A stretch of 64,000 bases of DNA from Polytrichum commune. Taxonomy: Eukaryota; Streptophyta; Polytrichopsida; Polytrichales; Polytrichaceae. This document shows positions 24,892 through 36,575 of the stretch, in pieces. The stretch is taken from NCBI GenBank assembly GCA_950295325.1, contig OX485807.1, forward strand, positions 250,501-314,500, given 5' to 3'. A model generated the notes under the pieces. It was not told the origin of the DNA. It ran no database searches and was given only the letters and a program-made list of their open reading frames with translations. Numbering within the stretch: position 1 is the stretch's first letter; every line of letters starts with the position of its first letter. The position numbers and the translations under genes are program-made.

Positions 24892-25110
24892 TTCATGGCA
24901 TCTACATAAAATCATCCATTGGAGAGGTGAAACATAAAGAATTATTCTATAGCATGTTAAAACTATATTTAGACTAGTTGACTTTGAAATTAGCATCACC
25001 AACCCCCAATTTGTGTAGTGGAATTCAATTGGTGAACCCGCTACCAAACATGGAACTTGTTTTTACTAGATCCCCTTCATCCATACCGAATGAGTTTATA
25101 GATGCCACAA
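24892..25110. mobile_element. MITE-like element with terminal inverted repeats (copy 2)
   Basis: Left end CATGGCATCTACATAAAATC then ATCCATTGG; right end, minus strand, GTGGCATCTATAAACTCATT then CGGTATGGATGAAGG. About 219 bp, non-coding. Confidence 0.5.
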
Positions 25111-25159
25111 ACCTCAAGCCGTCTTGGGCATGTTTATGTTTAGGAGTTTATCTCTTATG

Positions 25160-25400
25160 AACTAGACGACTTTGAAATTTTCCAAGTGTTTGTACACGTA
25201 GACCTAGACATTTCAATGAGCTCTCCACTCCCCAAACGCTATTTGAGGATGTTGAAATCTTGAACACGATGAACACGGAAACTGATAGAGTGTGCTTTGT
25301 TTGGAAGTAGTTGGTATTATTGGTTAATGTCTTACATGTACCAAGATGCCGACTGCTATTTGATACATATATTTTACAATTTCAATGGATTAACATTAAG
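25160..25400 (+). repeat. R5 dispersed repeat, copy 2
   Basis: Same order of landmarks as 10960-11235: GTTGAAATCTTGAACACGAT, GAACACGG, TGGTATTATTGGTTAATGTC, CAAGATGCCGACTGCTATTT and TATATTTTACA. Confidence 0.45.
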
Positions 25401-26599
25401 AATTGTTTTAAATAATTTCTTCCAAATTTTATCATTTCTTTGTACCTTAAATTCCCATATTTCTAACAGTTGAAAAATGAATCAATTTATGTCTGATTTG
25501 ACATGTGCATTCTAAGGTCACTATAGTGTTAGTAAATTGTGAGGTACATGTACCTTATTAGTGTATGATTCCTAGCTGAAAATGAATATAGTAGTACAAG
25601 ATTGGTTAGTACAGTTGCAACTAAGCTATAAACTTCTAGAGAAGACACTCTGAGAAGACACTTGGAGACCCTCAACATGTGCAAACAAATGCGTGCAGTT
25701 TTTATCTAAGGAATAATCAGGTGAATGAGGAGGACGTTATGAGGTACTAACATTGTGTGGTTTGGTATGAATCTAAGGTGGCTCTAAGTATGAATTGTAG
25801 TGGGAAATCGACAGGCAACACTTTGAAGCGTCAGGAGATATTCACATGAACTTCAACAGTTCCCATCAGCGGAATGCTCGTGAAACCTCATTGCTGTTTA
25901 AGTTAGTGTTGATGCGCTCAAGCCCTTTCATCTTCCATGTTAGCATTCCTAAGTTATATATGTCCAAAGTTGCAACTACTAACGTTAAAGTACAGTACGT
26001 CTGCCTGATTCAGTCACTCCTCTTAATTAATTTGCCACTTGTTACTTGCCTGCTGTGTGGTTGGGTGTGTATCTAACTTAAGAACGAACACAATGTAGAT
26101 GTCTGTTTGAAGGAGATCGGGCTACGTGCTACCTGGAATAGATACTATCGCCCTCAAAGTCAACACATAATAAATACTGTTTGTGCATGATGTTAGAATG
26201 TTGGTCTTGGGTGAACCGGGATTTAGCAAATATGGACAACAGACATGTTCAAAATTAGTATTGTCTATGAGAGCATTTTATTGCACCGTTGAGACATGCG
26301 CCTTATGAGACAAATTATTTGGAGAAAGAAACTAAAAGAATGTGATGCAATTCTCAAGCATACATACTTTGAGAAGCAATATGATCAAATATTCCTCCTA
26401 GTTTTTTATTTTTTCATAAATAGCATAATGTGCATGCAACTAAAGTGTGCTACAACAAGAGATGCAATCCACATCTAGGATTATTTGTTGTCATTTCTAT
26501 CATACGGTTTGCCAATAAATTTACACACACAAAATTTGATTATGTCCATAATTTTATGAATGACTCTAGATTTTCTTAATACATAGCTGGTGGGGTGTT

Positions 26600-26935
26600 A
26601 GCTTTGACACCATCTAACTTATAACATAGACATTCTTGATTTGGTTACATAAATTAAAAATACACATGTATTTGAGTGGTAATTGGTTTGGTGTGGCCCA
26701 AAAATGGATATCAAGAAGACATGCGTTTAAAACATGCCACTAGACCACATACTCAAAATGTCATAACCATTATAGATACAATATCAACACAAACCGGAGG
26801 GGATCTATATGACCATTTAATGAGTACAAGAATTTTTACTAGGATAATGAATAAGATCCATATGAGCGTCGGAATCAAGGGAGGGGAAAGTGTCTACAAC
26901 CTCGATTTGGATTTGCGAGCCGTCTTGTAGTTAAT
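26600..26935 (-). repeat. R1 dispersed repeat, copy b (reverse orientation)
   Basis: Reverse complement shows the R1 order: CTCATTAAATGGTCATATAG, then ATAATGGTTATGACATTTTG, then TGTGGTCTAGTGGCATG. It is the only copy in this window clearly in minus orientation. Confidence 0.5.
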
Positions 26936-27114
26936 CACATGGTTCCTTTCATATCCTAGGGAAAGTGAGCTAGTTGGAAAAGTCACCATTTAAGACCCCA
27001 TCTACCTTAGTTCCTTGTGAAGACGGGGGTTTGGATGGCGGAAAATGGTTGAGTTCATTAGGGGGTACTAGCCGGCAATAAGTCAATCATGGGTGGTGGG
27101 GGTGTCATATTGTA

Positions 27115-27162
27115 GCCCCCCCCCCCTCCCAATTCATTCATTCATTCACTCATTCATTCATT
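27115..27162 (+). repeat. Poly-C run and ATTC tetranucleotide repeat
   Basis: A C-rich run (27115-27129, one T) is followed by ATTC units with one variant. Confidence 0.85.
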
Positions 27163-27399
27163 GGGTGTATGTACACCCCAGTTGTCACGGCAGCACAAAA
27201 ACAACATACGGTTGGGGAATCATACGCCATATTGTACTATCCAATTAAGGAGGGCATCATGTTACGGTCCTCATACGACACCTACTAGCCCAACATACAG
27301 GCAGCCATGAGGCAGGTAGGAACGTGCTAAGGTACATGGGTCTTCAATGGATACCTTTGTTTGCTCTCCTAGGAATTGGACTACACTCGGATGAGTACG

Positions 27400-27690
27400 A
27401 GAGGGTTAGCGAATCCAAATTGAGGCCATCACAACTTTTCTTATGATTTTTGGAGCTCATGTGAGGAGCTTAGTCATCGTCAAAGTGAAGGTGCTTGTGC
27501 TCATTAAGTGGACGTCTACGAGGTCCCTCTCAATTATGTTGACTATTGAGTCTAAAATGGTTATCTTACAAGGAGCATGTAATTCATATCTTTTTCTATA
27601 CATGGTCTTGAAGCCACACCTAATCACATACCAATCAATTATAAATGTATGATTGAGATAAGTAACCGAATTAAACACGTCTACCTTACT
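27400..27690 (+). repeat. R1 dispersed repeat, copy c
   Basis: Landmarks in order: GCGAATCCAAATTGAGGCC, GAGCTCATGTGAGGAGCTTA, TGCTCATTAAGTGGACGT, TTGACTATTGAGTCTAAAAT, TTGAAGCCACACCTAATCAC and CGAATTAAACACGTCTACC. Closest to copy d at 38975-39360. Confidence 0.65.
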
Positions 27691-29132
27691 GAGAGGGAGA
27701 TTTGTAAGGCATGGACATTATGTGGTTACACTTGTAAACCTTTAAAGGACCACAATGTTTGGAAAACTAAATTGATGCTTTAATACGGAATGATTGATGA
27801 ATTCATTAGTTATTTTTTTCCAAAAACATATATGGATGACATTGGCCGAAAGATGGCATCCATATGGGTCGGAAGTTGCATGTATACTTTTGTTGCAGAG
27901 AAAAACCACATTCTATGTTTTTGGCGTGCAAAGGATATGATATGTTCATCTGCTAATTAGATTCTCTTTCTCTTTTGCTTTCCATAAAACAAATCACAAG
28001 AACCAAGTCAAGGTGTAACAATCGTATGTGGCAATGACTAGTGATCAACTGACGTCCTCCATACAGGAAGAAAACTATTAACACTAGTGTATTTGTATAT
28101 ATGTATTTAATTTTGTGATTCTTGTTCTCACTCAAGACATATGTATTGGACTGATTGGGGAAGTAAAATAAATGTAATGACTACATTGAGAGATGGTCTT
28201 AGTTCTCAAGAACAACTACAAGTGCACCTTGGTAGCTTGAAAATGCAAAAATATACTAGCCAAGGATGTCTAAGGGGTAATTGATGAATATCTATATTTG
28301 AGCAGTATATGACATGGCTTCTAGTTAAGAACGGACACATGAAAAACATCTGCCACGATGACTTTGGATTATGTGCTCACAATGTAGACACCATTCAAAA
28401 CTCAATAGTGAATGGCATTGCGAGGATAAAATCTTGACTTTCACTCCTTACATCATTTGTATTTCAGCTCCTATTATGAAACTTGAGATGACAATCTTGG
28501 TGATGCATATTTGCTAATTAATTTGAAACAAGACAATGCCGATTCAATCCAAGCTTCCAATAGGTAAATGTGTTCAATGTGGAGTTGGAGTGCCCAAAAT
28601 AGAGCCCATAGTAGTGCCCATAATAGAGCGCACCTACCTTGAATAAGAGAGAAATAGAAGCGGCTAAATGCTCACCTATCTCTATTACCCAACGTGAACA
28701 TGTAGTCAAATATATTATAACCTTTAACTATATTACTTGCCTAATATTGGAATCAATATACTCCTTTGGTAAGATGAATTCACTGAAATGCAAACTCAAT
28801 TTCATGAATTTACAAACCAATTTTGCAATAGGTTCTACCAATTTCATTGGAATCATGAACCAAGTTCATTGTTTAGAAAACCAATTTAACTTGAACTTTC
28901 AACTAATTTCACTACATGTTATGAACAATTTCATGATTTGGTGCCCATATTTACAATTTCACAAAATCAACGTCATGATTGGTACAACTTTATTTCACAA
29001 ATAGTGGTACATCATGGGTGCAAGCATGGTAAAGTGGACTAAAAAATGCTCCACTATACTATTACCATAATTTATTTGATCAAAGGCCTAAAAGTAGTCA
29101 AAGAGTGTTGTTTAAATTATATGTATATGTAT

Positions 29133-29180
29133 AGATAGATATAGATATAGATAGATATAGATAGATATAGATAGATATAA
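29133..29180 (+). repeat. GATA microsatellite
   Basis: Alternating TAGATAGATA and TAGATATAGATA units over about 48 bases. Confidence 0.9.
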
Positions 29181-31149
29181 TGATGATCTTTATTGTTGTG
29201 TTAAATACTCAAATGTAGAATATCAAGTTGAGATCTTCAAAACCTATCATTAAAAGTGATGCTTAAAAGAAAATGGTTGAATTTGGTTTTGGACATAGAT
29301 TTCAGGACCTTAAAAATTTTGAAGTTGGAATTTTTTTTCATATTCATTAAATTCATAATCTACTTGAGGGTTTCATCACAAAACTTTGTAGAAAACCATC
29401 AAATTAGCATAATTTTATTGTATTTAAAAAAAATTAGACCGTTGTTTGTTTAATATCACCTACTTGCACACCACTTGCATATCTTCTAGAATATGTAGAA
29501 TTTTCTTGGAATTGTTTTTGTCATCATAAATTGCTTAGCTTTGTAGATCAATAAGTTTTAAAAATGTTTATGACTTTTTCTTTCACAAGATTCAAAGTTA
29601 GTGTATATTTTTGAATCACTTTCATTTAACACTAGGCAAGGAATGTGAGCTGTCCACTTTACTGTGCTTGCACCCTCATGTATAAGATTCTCTTAATCGC
29701 TCCCCACGACTAAGTTACCTCTACCAAAATTTGGATTGTTCAAAGAAGAATTGACACTACTTGCTTCCAACTTTGAAGTATTGTAATGCACAAAGAAAAA
29801 TTGACATCAAGGATTCATGGTAAACATAGAACAAAGAGGAACCGATGAACAATGAGAAGGCAAAGAATGTGAAATGAGGAGGCGAGAAGTTGAGAAGTTG
29901 ACTCCAAATATGCAAACCACAGAGAAAAGATTTATGAAATTGGTTTGGAAGATTCACGAAGTTGCTAGAGGTAAAGGCCCACTATCATAAAAGGTGTGGC
30001 ACATGTCAAGTCGGTTTAGAAGAATCATGAACTAATATAGAAGTCCATGATAGGAGATTGTTAAATCCACCACACATTGGTTAAAACGACCACAATCAAT
30101 ATGTAAGTTGTTGACTAGGCTATGATTTGTCATCCAAGTTGTCCAAGTTTTTTAATCCTAACACAAAGTTGATACCTAGTTGCTCTTCATGTGTGCAATG
30201 AAGAATCAATGACAGGTCATGTGACTCCACGATACTCTCTATGGTCAATTTAACAAACTACATGATCGATTTAACAATTCCCTTCATGAAATTGGTACAA
30301 CACTCTAGTAACATTGGTTGGAAGGTTCATACACTAGCTTGGAATCTTCCTTAAATTGAGTTTGCACTCTTGTGAAGTCATCTTACCAAAGGAGTAAGAG
30401 GCTCCAAACTAGTGTAAGGACACCCACTCATGATGAATTGACTCCTAAGATATGGGGTCAAATTCTACTACTCCCCCTATACCTTGATAACATTGGTGGG
30501 GGGCCATCTCAAAGAGGTGGGCATCTTAGGGTGGGTTTACATTGGATCCAATAACAAAGAAACTCCAATATCAAGCAATCATATTTGTCCACAATGAAAT
30601 TTTGGACCCAAGGAGTTCACACTAGAGTGTAGGTCCAAGATATGAAAAATTGAAGTGGTGCTAATGTGGCATCCCTTTCCCACCAAATCTCAATGCTCCC
30701 CATTCAAAACAATATGCTTAGTTGAGAAACCAATGCATGTGAAACTACATGCGAGTGGACAAGAGGGGCTTATGTAAGGACAATAATGTACAAAATACAC
30801 TCAATCTACGCCGATTATGGGATGTAGATATTTTCATATATGGGAGGACTTAATATGCCTAGATAAGAATGTAATAATCTGGTAGGGCCTCAATTTCACT
30901 TATTTATAAATGTATGAAAATGGGATGGAAATTTTTGTACATAATGAGGTGTTCATAGGCATTCATCCACGGCATATGATAAGGAGGGAGGCCATTAGAA
31001 TTAGGGGTAGAGGTGAAGATGATCTCCACCATTGTGAAGGTGAACTACTTTGTGACCACAAAAACTTTGTACTTTAACATATACATATGACAACGGTATT
31101 CTTTTAAGGCCAATTAACTCTTATATAATTCTGCCTATTTACATAAAGG

Positions 31150-31172
31150 ATATATATATATATATATATATA
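31150..31172 (+). repeat. TA dinucleotide repeat
   Basis: Uninterrupted TA repeat of about 11 units. Confidence 0.9.
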
Positions 31173-31789
31173 TTTTTGGGCATATACATGTCTCGACCTA
31201 AACAACCTCACTTCAAATTATAAACATATTATTACGTTTCCTCCAAAGAATTGTATATATCTTTAAGGGCGTGTTTTGGACCTCAAGTTTCTTGGAGGCG
31301 GACCCTAATGGAAACCAGGCCTTAGGTGATCTGATTACGTTGGAGGATTAGGTTCGTGAAAATCGCATCTGCAGAATTATAATTACTATTGTTGACGTGA
31401 AGCAGGAGTGAATGAGGGATTTGCGGTGAACATCTGCACCATTTAATGGGGTCGTTACACCAATTGGGGGAAAAGTGGACGATAAAGTGTTGAAAGAAAA
31501 GCTAAAAGTGGAGGAGTCATGCTACTAATTCGTGCCTTTGCTCTTCATGGAGTCCTCGAGAATGAGGATCCCGTGACACGAATTTTGAACTGTGGAGGCC
31601 ACGCAACGCCTTTAGCGCTCAGTCTCGGCCAATTACAGGAAGAAATCTGTAACTAGGAATGGATCGATGCTGGTGATGTTATAGTTGCAGCACTTTGGCG
31701 ATTGGGTGACAGGATTACATCTGTAGCTGAAGAATGAGTACTCTAGCTAAGCTAGTCAGCCCCTGAAGAGTCGCTTTAATGATACTGGA

Positions 31790-32089
31790 GCATGATTAGG
31801 GTTTGATAGGCAAATAGATCGATCATCTGCGTAGGTTCGATCGATGATCTTCTCGTCGATGAACATTTATAAATGGATTCTGGAAAATCGAAAGCCCGGT
31901 CAAGAGTGTCGAGAAGCCTACCCCACATGGTTGATGCTACTATGACTGATGAACCATCCGAAGAATACATGGATATCGTGTACTCTATCAAGCTAGAATT
32001 TATCTACATTTTCCTAATCTTTGTGTTATATGCATACTAAAATTTGGACAATTTGGTGTTCGGCAGTAATGCATATTCTGTCTGCAATG

Positions 32090-32130
<41 letters not shown>

Positions 32131-33200
32131 AACTGGTGAATCAAAAATCCACACTTCCCCCATTTGCCTTTGAAAAGAGCTCGGATGACCTAATACGAAG
32201 CATCCGCTGTATGTCCAGGAACTTACTCTCCCGTGCGCATCGAAAGCGATGCTCCTCAATTCATATCTACCTAGTCAATCAGGTGAAGCTCGATGGAGAG
32301 TGTCGATTGACAAGTAGACCACATGGCTGATGCTACTCCAACCAACAGCACATGCGAAAATTGAGATCGTGTCCTCAATCAAGCTAAACTTTCTATGCAT
32401 TTGCGTATCTTTCTGTATCATACAATACTAAATTTGGACACTTTGGTGTGAGTAGTACTGGATAATATGTCTGCAAAGGAGCTCTTTCTATATGTGCATT
32501 GGTCAATCAGTATCCAGGCTTCCCCTCAGGGAACTACTATTGAACTAGCTCGAATGACCCAACGCAGACCTCCCGGAAAGCGAATTGACAGTCATTCTCT
32601 TCAATCCGCATCTACGTGACCAGTTGAAGCTTGATCATCATGAGTGTCGACAAGCTATTCCACCCCACCACATGGCTGATGCCCGGCTGAATCATCCCAC
32701 TATAACCAATAGTGCAACATTCGAAGATGGAGAGTGTGCTCCATCAACCTAGGGTTTCACTGAAATATTTCCGAATCTTTGTGTATCATACTATACTAAA
32801 AATTTCGACAATTTGGTGCAGTGCAGCAGTACTGAGATTATGTCTGACAAGAGCTCTCTCGGAATCCAATCTTGAAACGACCTCGGAGGGACCTAATACA
32901 AATTCTTCACAAGTGCCGACTAGATATGCCCCACACGGCGGACTGATGACCGACTGATGCTACTATAACACATAGTCTAGATTTGAAGATCAATATCGTG
33001 TACTCCAGCATCAAGCTGTGGTTTCACTGCAGTATTTCGGATTCTTTGTGTATCATACAATACTGACTTTGGACAATTTGGGCAGTGCAGCAGTACTGGA
33101 GAGTCTCTCTCTCTCTCTCTGCATTGGTGAATAGGAATCCACGCTTAACCTCCCCACCCCAATTGAAACGACCTCGATTAACCTAATACAGAGTCTTTAT
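31790..33200. repeat. Degenerate tandem array beside the GRAS gene 3' end
   Basis: Four units share, in order, CCACATGGCTGATGCTACT, ATATCGTGTACTC-ATCAAGC, a TTTGTGTATCATACTATACT segment, AATTTGGACAATTTGGTG and CAGCAGTACTG then GAGCTCTCTC. The AATTTGGACA landmark recurs at 32041, 32431, 32801 and about 33066 (spacings 390, 370, 265). Long CT runs (32092-32126 and 33106-33120) sit at equivalent places in units 1 and 4. No coding frame is conserved among units. The array ends about 180 bases from the GRAS stop codon, so it may overlap that gene's 3' UTR. Confidence 0.75.
32092..32126 (+). repeat. CT microsatellite
   Basis: Uninterrupted CT repeat of about 17 units within the first tandem unit. 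Confidence 0.95.
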
Positions 33201-33377
33201 CCACTGTATGTGCATGATCATCAGTTCGTGCCGAACACTGGAGTTTTTATCGTTAAATGTATTGCTGGTCTTTAACAGGTCTTCAATGCAGATCAGAGCA
33301 TCAGGTCTGGTACAAACTGAACTTGGCGCTAATCTATTCGTGATGCATGAATATGGTGTTAGTGCGTCGATGAGTGA

Positions 33378-35471
33378 TCACACACATCGCCAGGCGGAGG
33401 CAGCGAGGAGGGGGCGAGAGTGCCATCCGAGGGTGAGGCAGCCCAGGGTTTCCTGCACTCGATAGCCCTCACCGGAGAACAAGCTGAGCAGCATGGTGGC
33501 ATCCTTGAAGGGATTTAAGCTAAGGTGGAGGGGACGGTATCCAGCCTTGGCCATGCGGAGACGCCACTGGGCGAGATTCTCGTGGCGTTCCACCCGGGAG
33601 GCATCTTCGCAGGCCACAATGTTGCAAATCTCCCTGCCGAGGTACATCTCCACGAGCTCTTTTTGCTGGCTGCTTCGTTGGGAATCGGGGACGTGGCAAG
33701 CCTCTAAGGAATCGAACATGGTCGAGTAGTAGTGGAGGGCCTCGGTGAAGCGGTCCAGGAACGAAGGGCTGTTGTGGCTGGCCTCCTGCTCCACCACTGT
33801 GAATATGCTGGGCTTTAGGGTGCGCACGAGATGCAAGACGTCATCAATGGGCGGCGGATGGCCATGGTCGGAATACAGAAGCTTGTGCAATTGGAGTACC
33901 GAATTCACGGCCACCGCTTCGCCCTGCCGCACCTGCAGCATCCACGGTTGCACCTCGTTCAGGTTCTCCGCGAACACTCCTCGAAAGTCGAATTTCACGT
34001 GCACGGACTCCGCCAGCTGCCCTAGCTTCGTGCCGATCTCCTGAACTCATCCAAAATAACGGCGTCAGCATTCGATTAATTGTTTTAGATGGCGTATTCG
34101 TTTCATTTCTTCACCATCGGCATCGTTCTAGATCTTGAGTTGTGACGAAAACACAGATAGGTGGCAGGCAGGCACTCAAAGGTTTTGAGACTTGTTCAGG
34201 TGGCTTTTCATTCATTTCTTTATCTGTGCTCAGATTCAATTGTGATGAATACACAGCTGGCAGGCAGGCACTAAAAGTGTTGGAAATTGTTCAGATGGCG
34301 TTCGATTCATTTCTACATCATCAGCATTGTTCGTAAGTTATGCTGATGAAAACACAGATCGCAGGCACGCAGGCAGGCGCTCAAAAGTGTTGATGGAAAT
34401 TGCTCAGATGGCGAAATTCGTTACATTTCTTCATCATCAGCATTGTTCTTAAGTTGTAAAGATAAAAACACAGACGGCATACAGGCACATCTGTTCATTT
34501 TTGGATTGAATGTTCAAATCCTCAGGAGCCGAAATTAGAAAGCTAGCGAGAAAGCACGGAAAAAACCTTGCCTGCAGTGTGTCCTGTCTGCCAACAGCGG
34601 GCTTGCCGATGCCCGTGAGGCGCAAGTGCGGGGGGCCACCAGGCCGGAGCGCCAGCGCTTGGATGAGCGCCGGCCATTGCAGCCCGTGCATCAAGTTGAG
34701 ATCAATCACGTGGACGGTCGTCTGGCCTTCGCAGGCCTCCAAAATGGCCTGGTTAGCCGTGAAGTGCGCAAACTTGAGGTAGGGGCATGTCTCATAGAAC
34801 TGGAAGTGGAGGAGTTCCGCAAGCGAGTTCAACTGATCGGGATTGTTGTTGTTGTTTTCGAGAGAGTTTTGTTGCGTGACGCCATAGAGGCGGCGAGTCA
34901 GAGCCTCCACGAAGTGTGCGGCTACCTTGCTCATTGGCCCTGGCACTACTGGTAGCCCCAGGGCTTGGATCCTGTTGAGTGTTTCCTTCGCAAGGCGGAG
35001 GTCCCCTCGCTGGATGCACTCTGCACATGCTAACAAAGAGTGCACAAGCTGTACCCCGCAATTCTCCTCCTCTCCCATTTCCTCAGCGACATCGTCTTGA
35101 TGACGATGTCTCTTATGGCTACTTGACTCCCCCTTCTCCTGCTGCGAATGATCTACCAGCTCATGATCATAACCTTGATGTGTGTTACTACCGGTTCGGG
35201 TGTTTGGCTGATGATGATAGTCAGGGGTAGGAGCTCTAATTCGGACAAGCGAGTTTTGGTATGATGCATCCTGATGGTAGTGAGGAGCCAGAGGCGTATG
35301 GTTCGATGAGCTCAGCTCCTCGATCATGCCTTCAATCCATCCCACCAGATCGCCCGAGTTCTGAGCAGATGAATCGGCTGTAGTACTAGTGTCCTGATGC
35401 TGCATCGAGTGCACCTGCTCCATATGCTGGACTCCATCCAGCAGCCGCCTATAGTCCTGGTGGTGCGCCAT
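33378..35471 (-). CDS. DELLA-clade GRAS transcriptional regulator with degenerate N-terminal DELLA region
   Basis: Nuclear GRAS protein of the clade that represses gibberellin responses in vascular plants. Exon 1 is 35471-34572 (900 nt, 300 codons) and exon 2 is 34040-33378 (663 nt including TGA), giving 520 aa. GRAS domain: LHRI region VQLVHSLLACAECIQRGDL (about 140-158), the DELLA-clade hallmark FYETCPYLKFAHFTANQAIL (225-244), VHIID-type VHVIDLNLMHGLQWPALIQA (253-272), then PFYRE and SAW motifs in exon 2 (VVEQEASHN, FLDRFTEALHYYS, VACEDASRVERHE, LGWHSRPLLAASAWR). The N-terminus has no DELLA and no VHYNP; only GDLVGWIEGMIEEL (40-53) resembles what normally follows VHYNP. An in-frame TAG lies just upstream of the ATG, so this start is firm unless an upstream exon exists. 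A His/Gln/Ser-rich linker separates the parts. The intron needs a GC donor (CTGCAG|GCAAGG) and splits the GRAS domain. Confidence 0.9.
34041..34571 (-). other. GC-AG intron within the GRAS domain
   Basis: Minus strand: exon 1 ends GRQDTLQ at CTGCAG|GCAAGG, and exon 2 begins EIGTKLGQLAESV after GAGTTCAG. Joining these restores continuous GRAS sequence in phase 0. The nearby GT (GGCAAG|GTTTTT) would shift the frame. Confidence 0.85.
34087..34490. repeat. Roughly 100-bp tandem repeats filling the GRAS intron
   Basis: The landmark GATGAAAACACAGAT plus GGCAGGCAGGCACT recurs with ACACAG at 34151, 34251, 34352 and 34468 (spacings 100, 101, 116). Each unit also has CAGATGGCG, TTCATTTCTTCATCATCAGC and ATTGTTC. 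The array takes most of the 531-bp intron. Confidence 0.8.
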
Positions 35472-36534
35472 CAGCTACTGTCCTCCTTTTTTCTCCCACC
35501 TCCCCATCGCAGCTCACCTCAGCAGTACTGGTCATGCGGATGAAGGGGAAATGACCTGCCATGGAGTGAATCATGTGGAGAACATCCTCATCATCAAACT
35601 CTTCGCGATTACCGTGGATGGCAGCAAGAGTCTGCCTGTGGGCGACAAGTTTCAAACTCTACACCTATCCGAACATAAACTACCTCAAATGATTGAACGC
35701 TCAAAAGTGCTGCCCAAGGGCTTGAGCTCAGAGGTTGTCGAGAACTTGGTAAGCGTTTTCTGATCGCATATTTGCATTTCAGGTTCGTGAGGTTCCAAAC
35801 CTCCTAACATACCAGTTGGCGCCCCATCGACAGCAGGTGCTGTAACCAGAAAGTGTACTTAATAATATCCATATCCATTTTCGAAACCTAATTAATTCTT
35901 GAATTCCTAGAAGATTGTTATTATACAGTTGTGATGTTCAGTGAACAAGATCATCTACGGCAGTGACTCAAGCCACTACATTGGAAGAACGCCAATTAGC
36001 ACCCCGTAACTTATATAAAATCCGAAGATTTTATCCTTTCCTTGCCAGTAGAGTGACCAGGTCCGAGTTGAAAAGTAGAATAAATGGGACAAGATTGCGG
36101 TCCATTATGGACTTGGCAGAAGCATCTTACACCCAATCATGACCATGTCAAATCTTATTATACTCGTCGCAGTCATTCGGGCAAAGGATTCAGTACAGAC
36201 ATACATCACGGCACAGAAACTAGCTGATAACTTCACTTCTTGCGCGGGCAAATCGTCGACCCCTTGAAGCAAAGGCATCGGCAGGAAGGACTGCCATCTA
36301 TATCCTCGCAGCTTCGGAATTGAGAACATCTAACGATCAGAACGCCTGTCTTCAGACGTTCTAGAACTGTGTGGGAGTTCACAACTTGTTCCTACCCTTC
36401 CAACCGCACTCCTACAAAGTCCACAACTGGTTCAGCGACAATTCTGAACGAATCTCTTGCACGAGGTTGAAGAAAGAAGACTCACATCCTGAAAATCATT
36501 GGAGCATAAGATACTACGCGTGGGTAAAAATGGT

Positions 36535-36575
36535 GGTGATGATGATAATGATGATGATGATGATGATGATGATGA
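36535..36575 (+). repeat. GAT trinucleotide repeat
   Basis: About 13 GAT units with one AAT variant, about 1.1 kb upstream of the GRAS start. Confidence 0.9.

Larger units (their letters stand above)
19337..31780. other. Gene-poor, repeat-rich stretch
   Basis: PheRS alpha 3' flank followed by 12 kb with no recognisable gene. It holds the repeat copies listed separately (CCGGTT repeat, R4, TIR elements at 22.2-25.1 kb, R5, two R1 copies in opposite orientation) and simple repeats. The longest frames (21835-22311, 158 codons; 28639-29004, 121 codons) are low-complexity or lack any protein-like pattern. From about 28 to 31.5 kb I see only AT-rich DNA with a GATA repeat at 29133-29180 and a TA repeat at 31150-31172. 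Confidence 0.5.

Noticed and set aside
28639-29004. 121-codon plus-strand frame
   Set aside because: Asn/Ile/Phe-rich translation of AT-rich DNA with repeated CAATTTCAT words; looks like chance.
33493-34044. Several plus-strand frames over the GRAS second exon
   Set aside because: Antisense shadows of a clear GRAS C-terminus on the minus strand.
35449-35655. Minus-strand frame upstream of the GRAS start, considered as an upstream DELLA exon
   Set aside because: It lacks DELLA or VHYNP motifs, starts only at a TTG, and would need an intron of about 40 bases (GTGAGC donor to CAGTAG acceptor) to join the GRAS exon.
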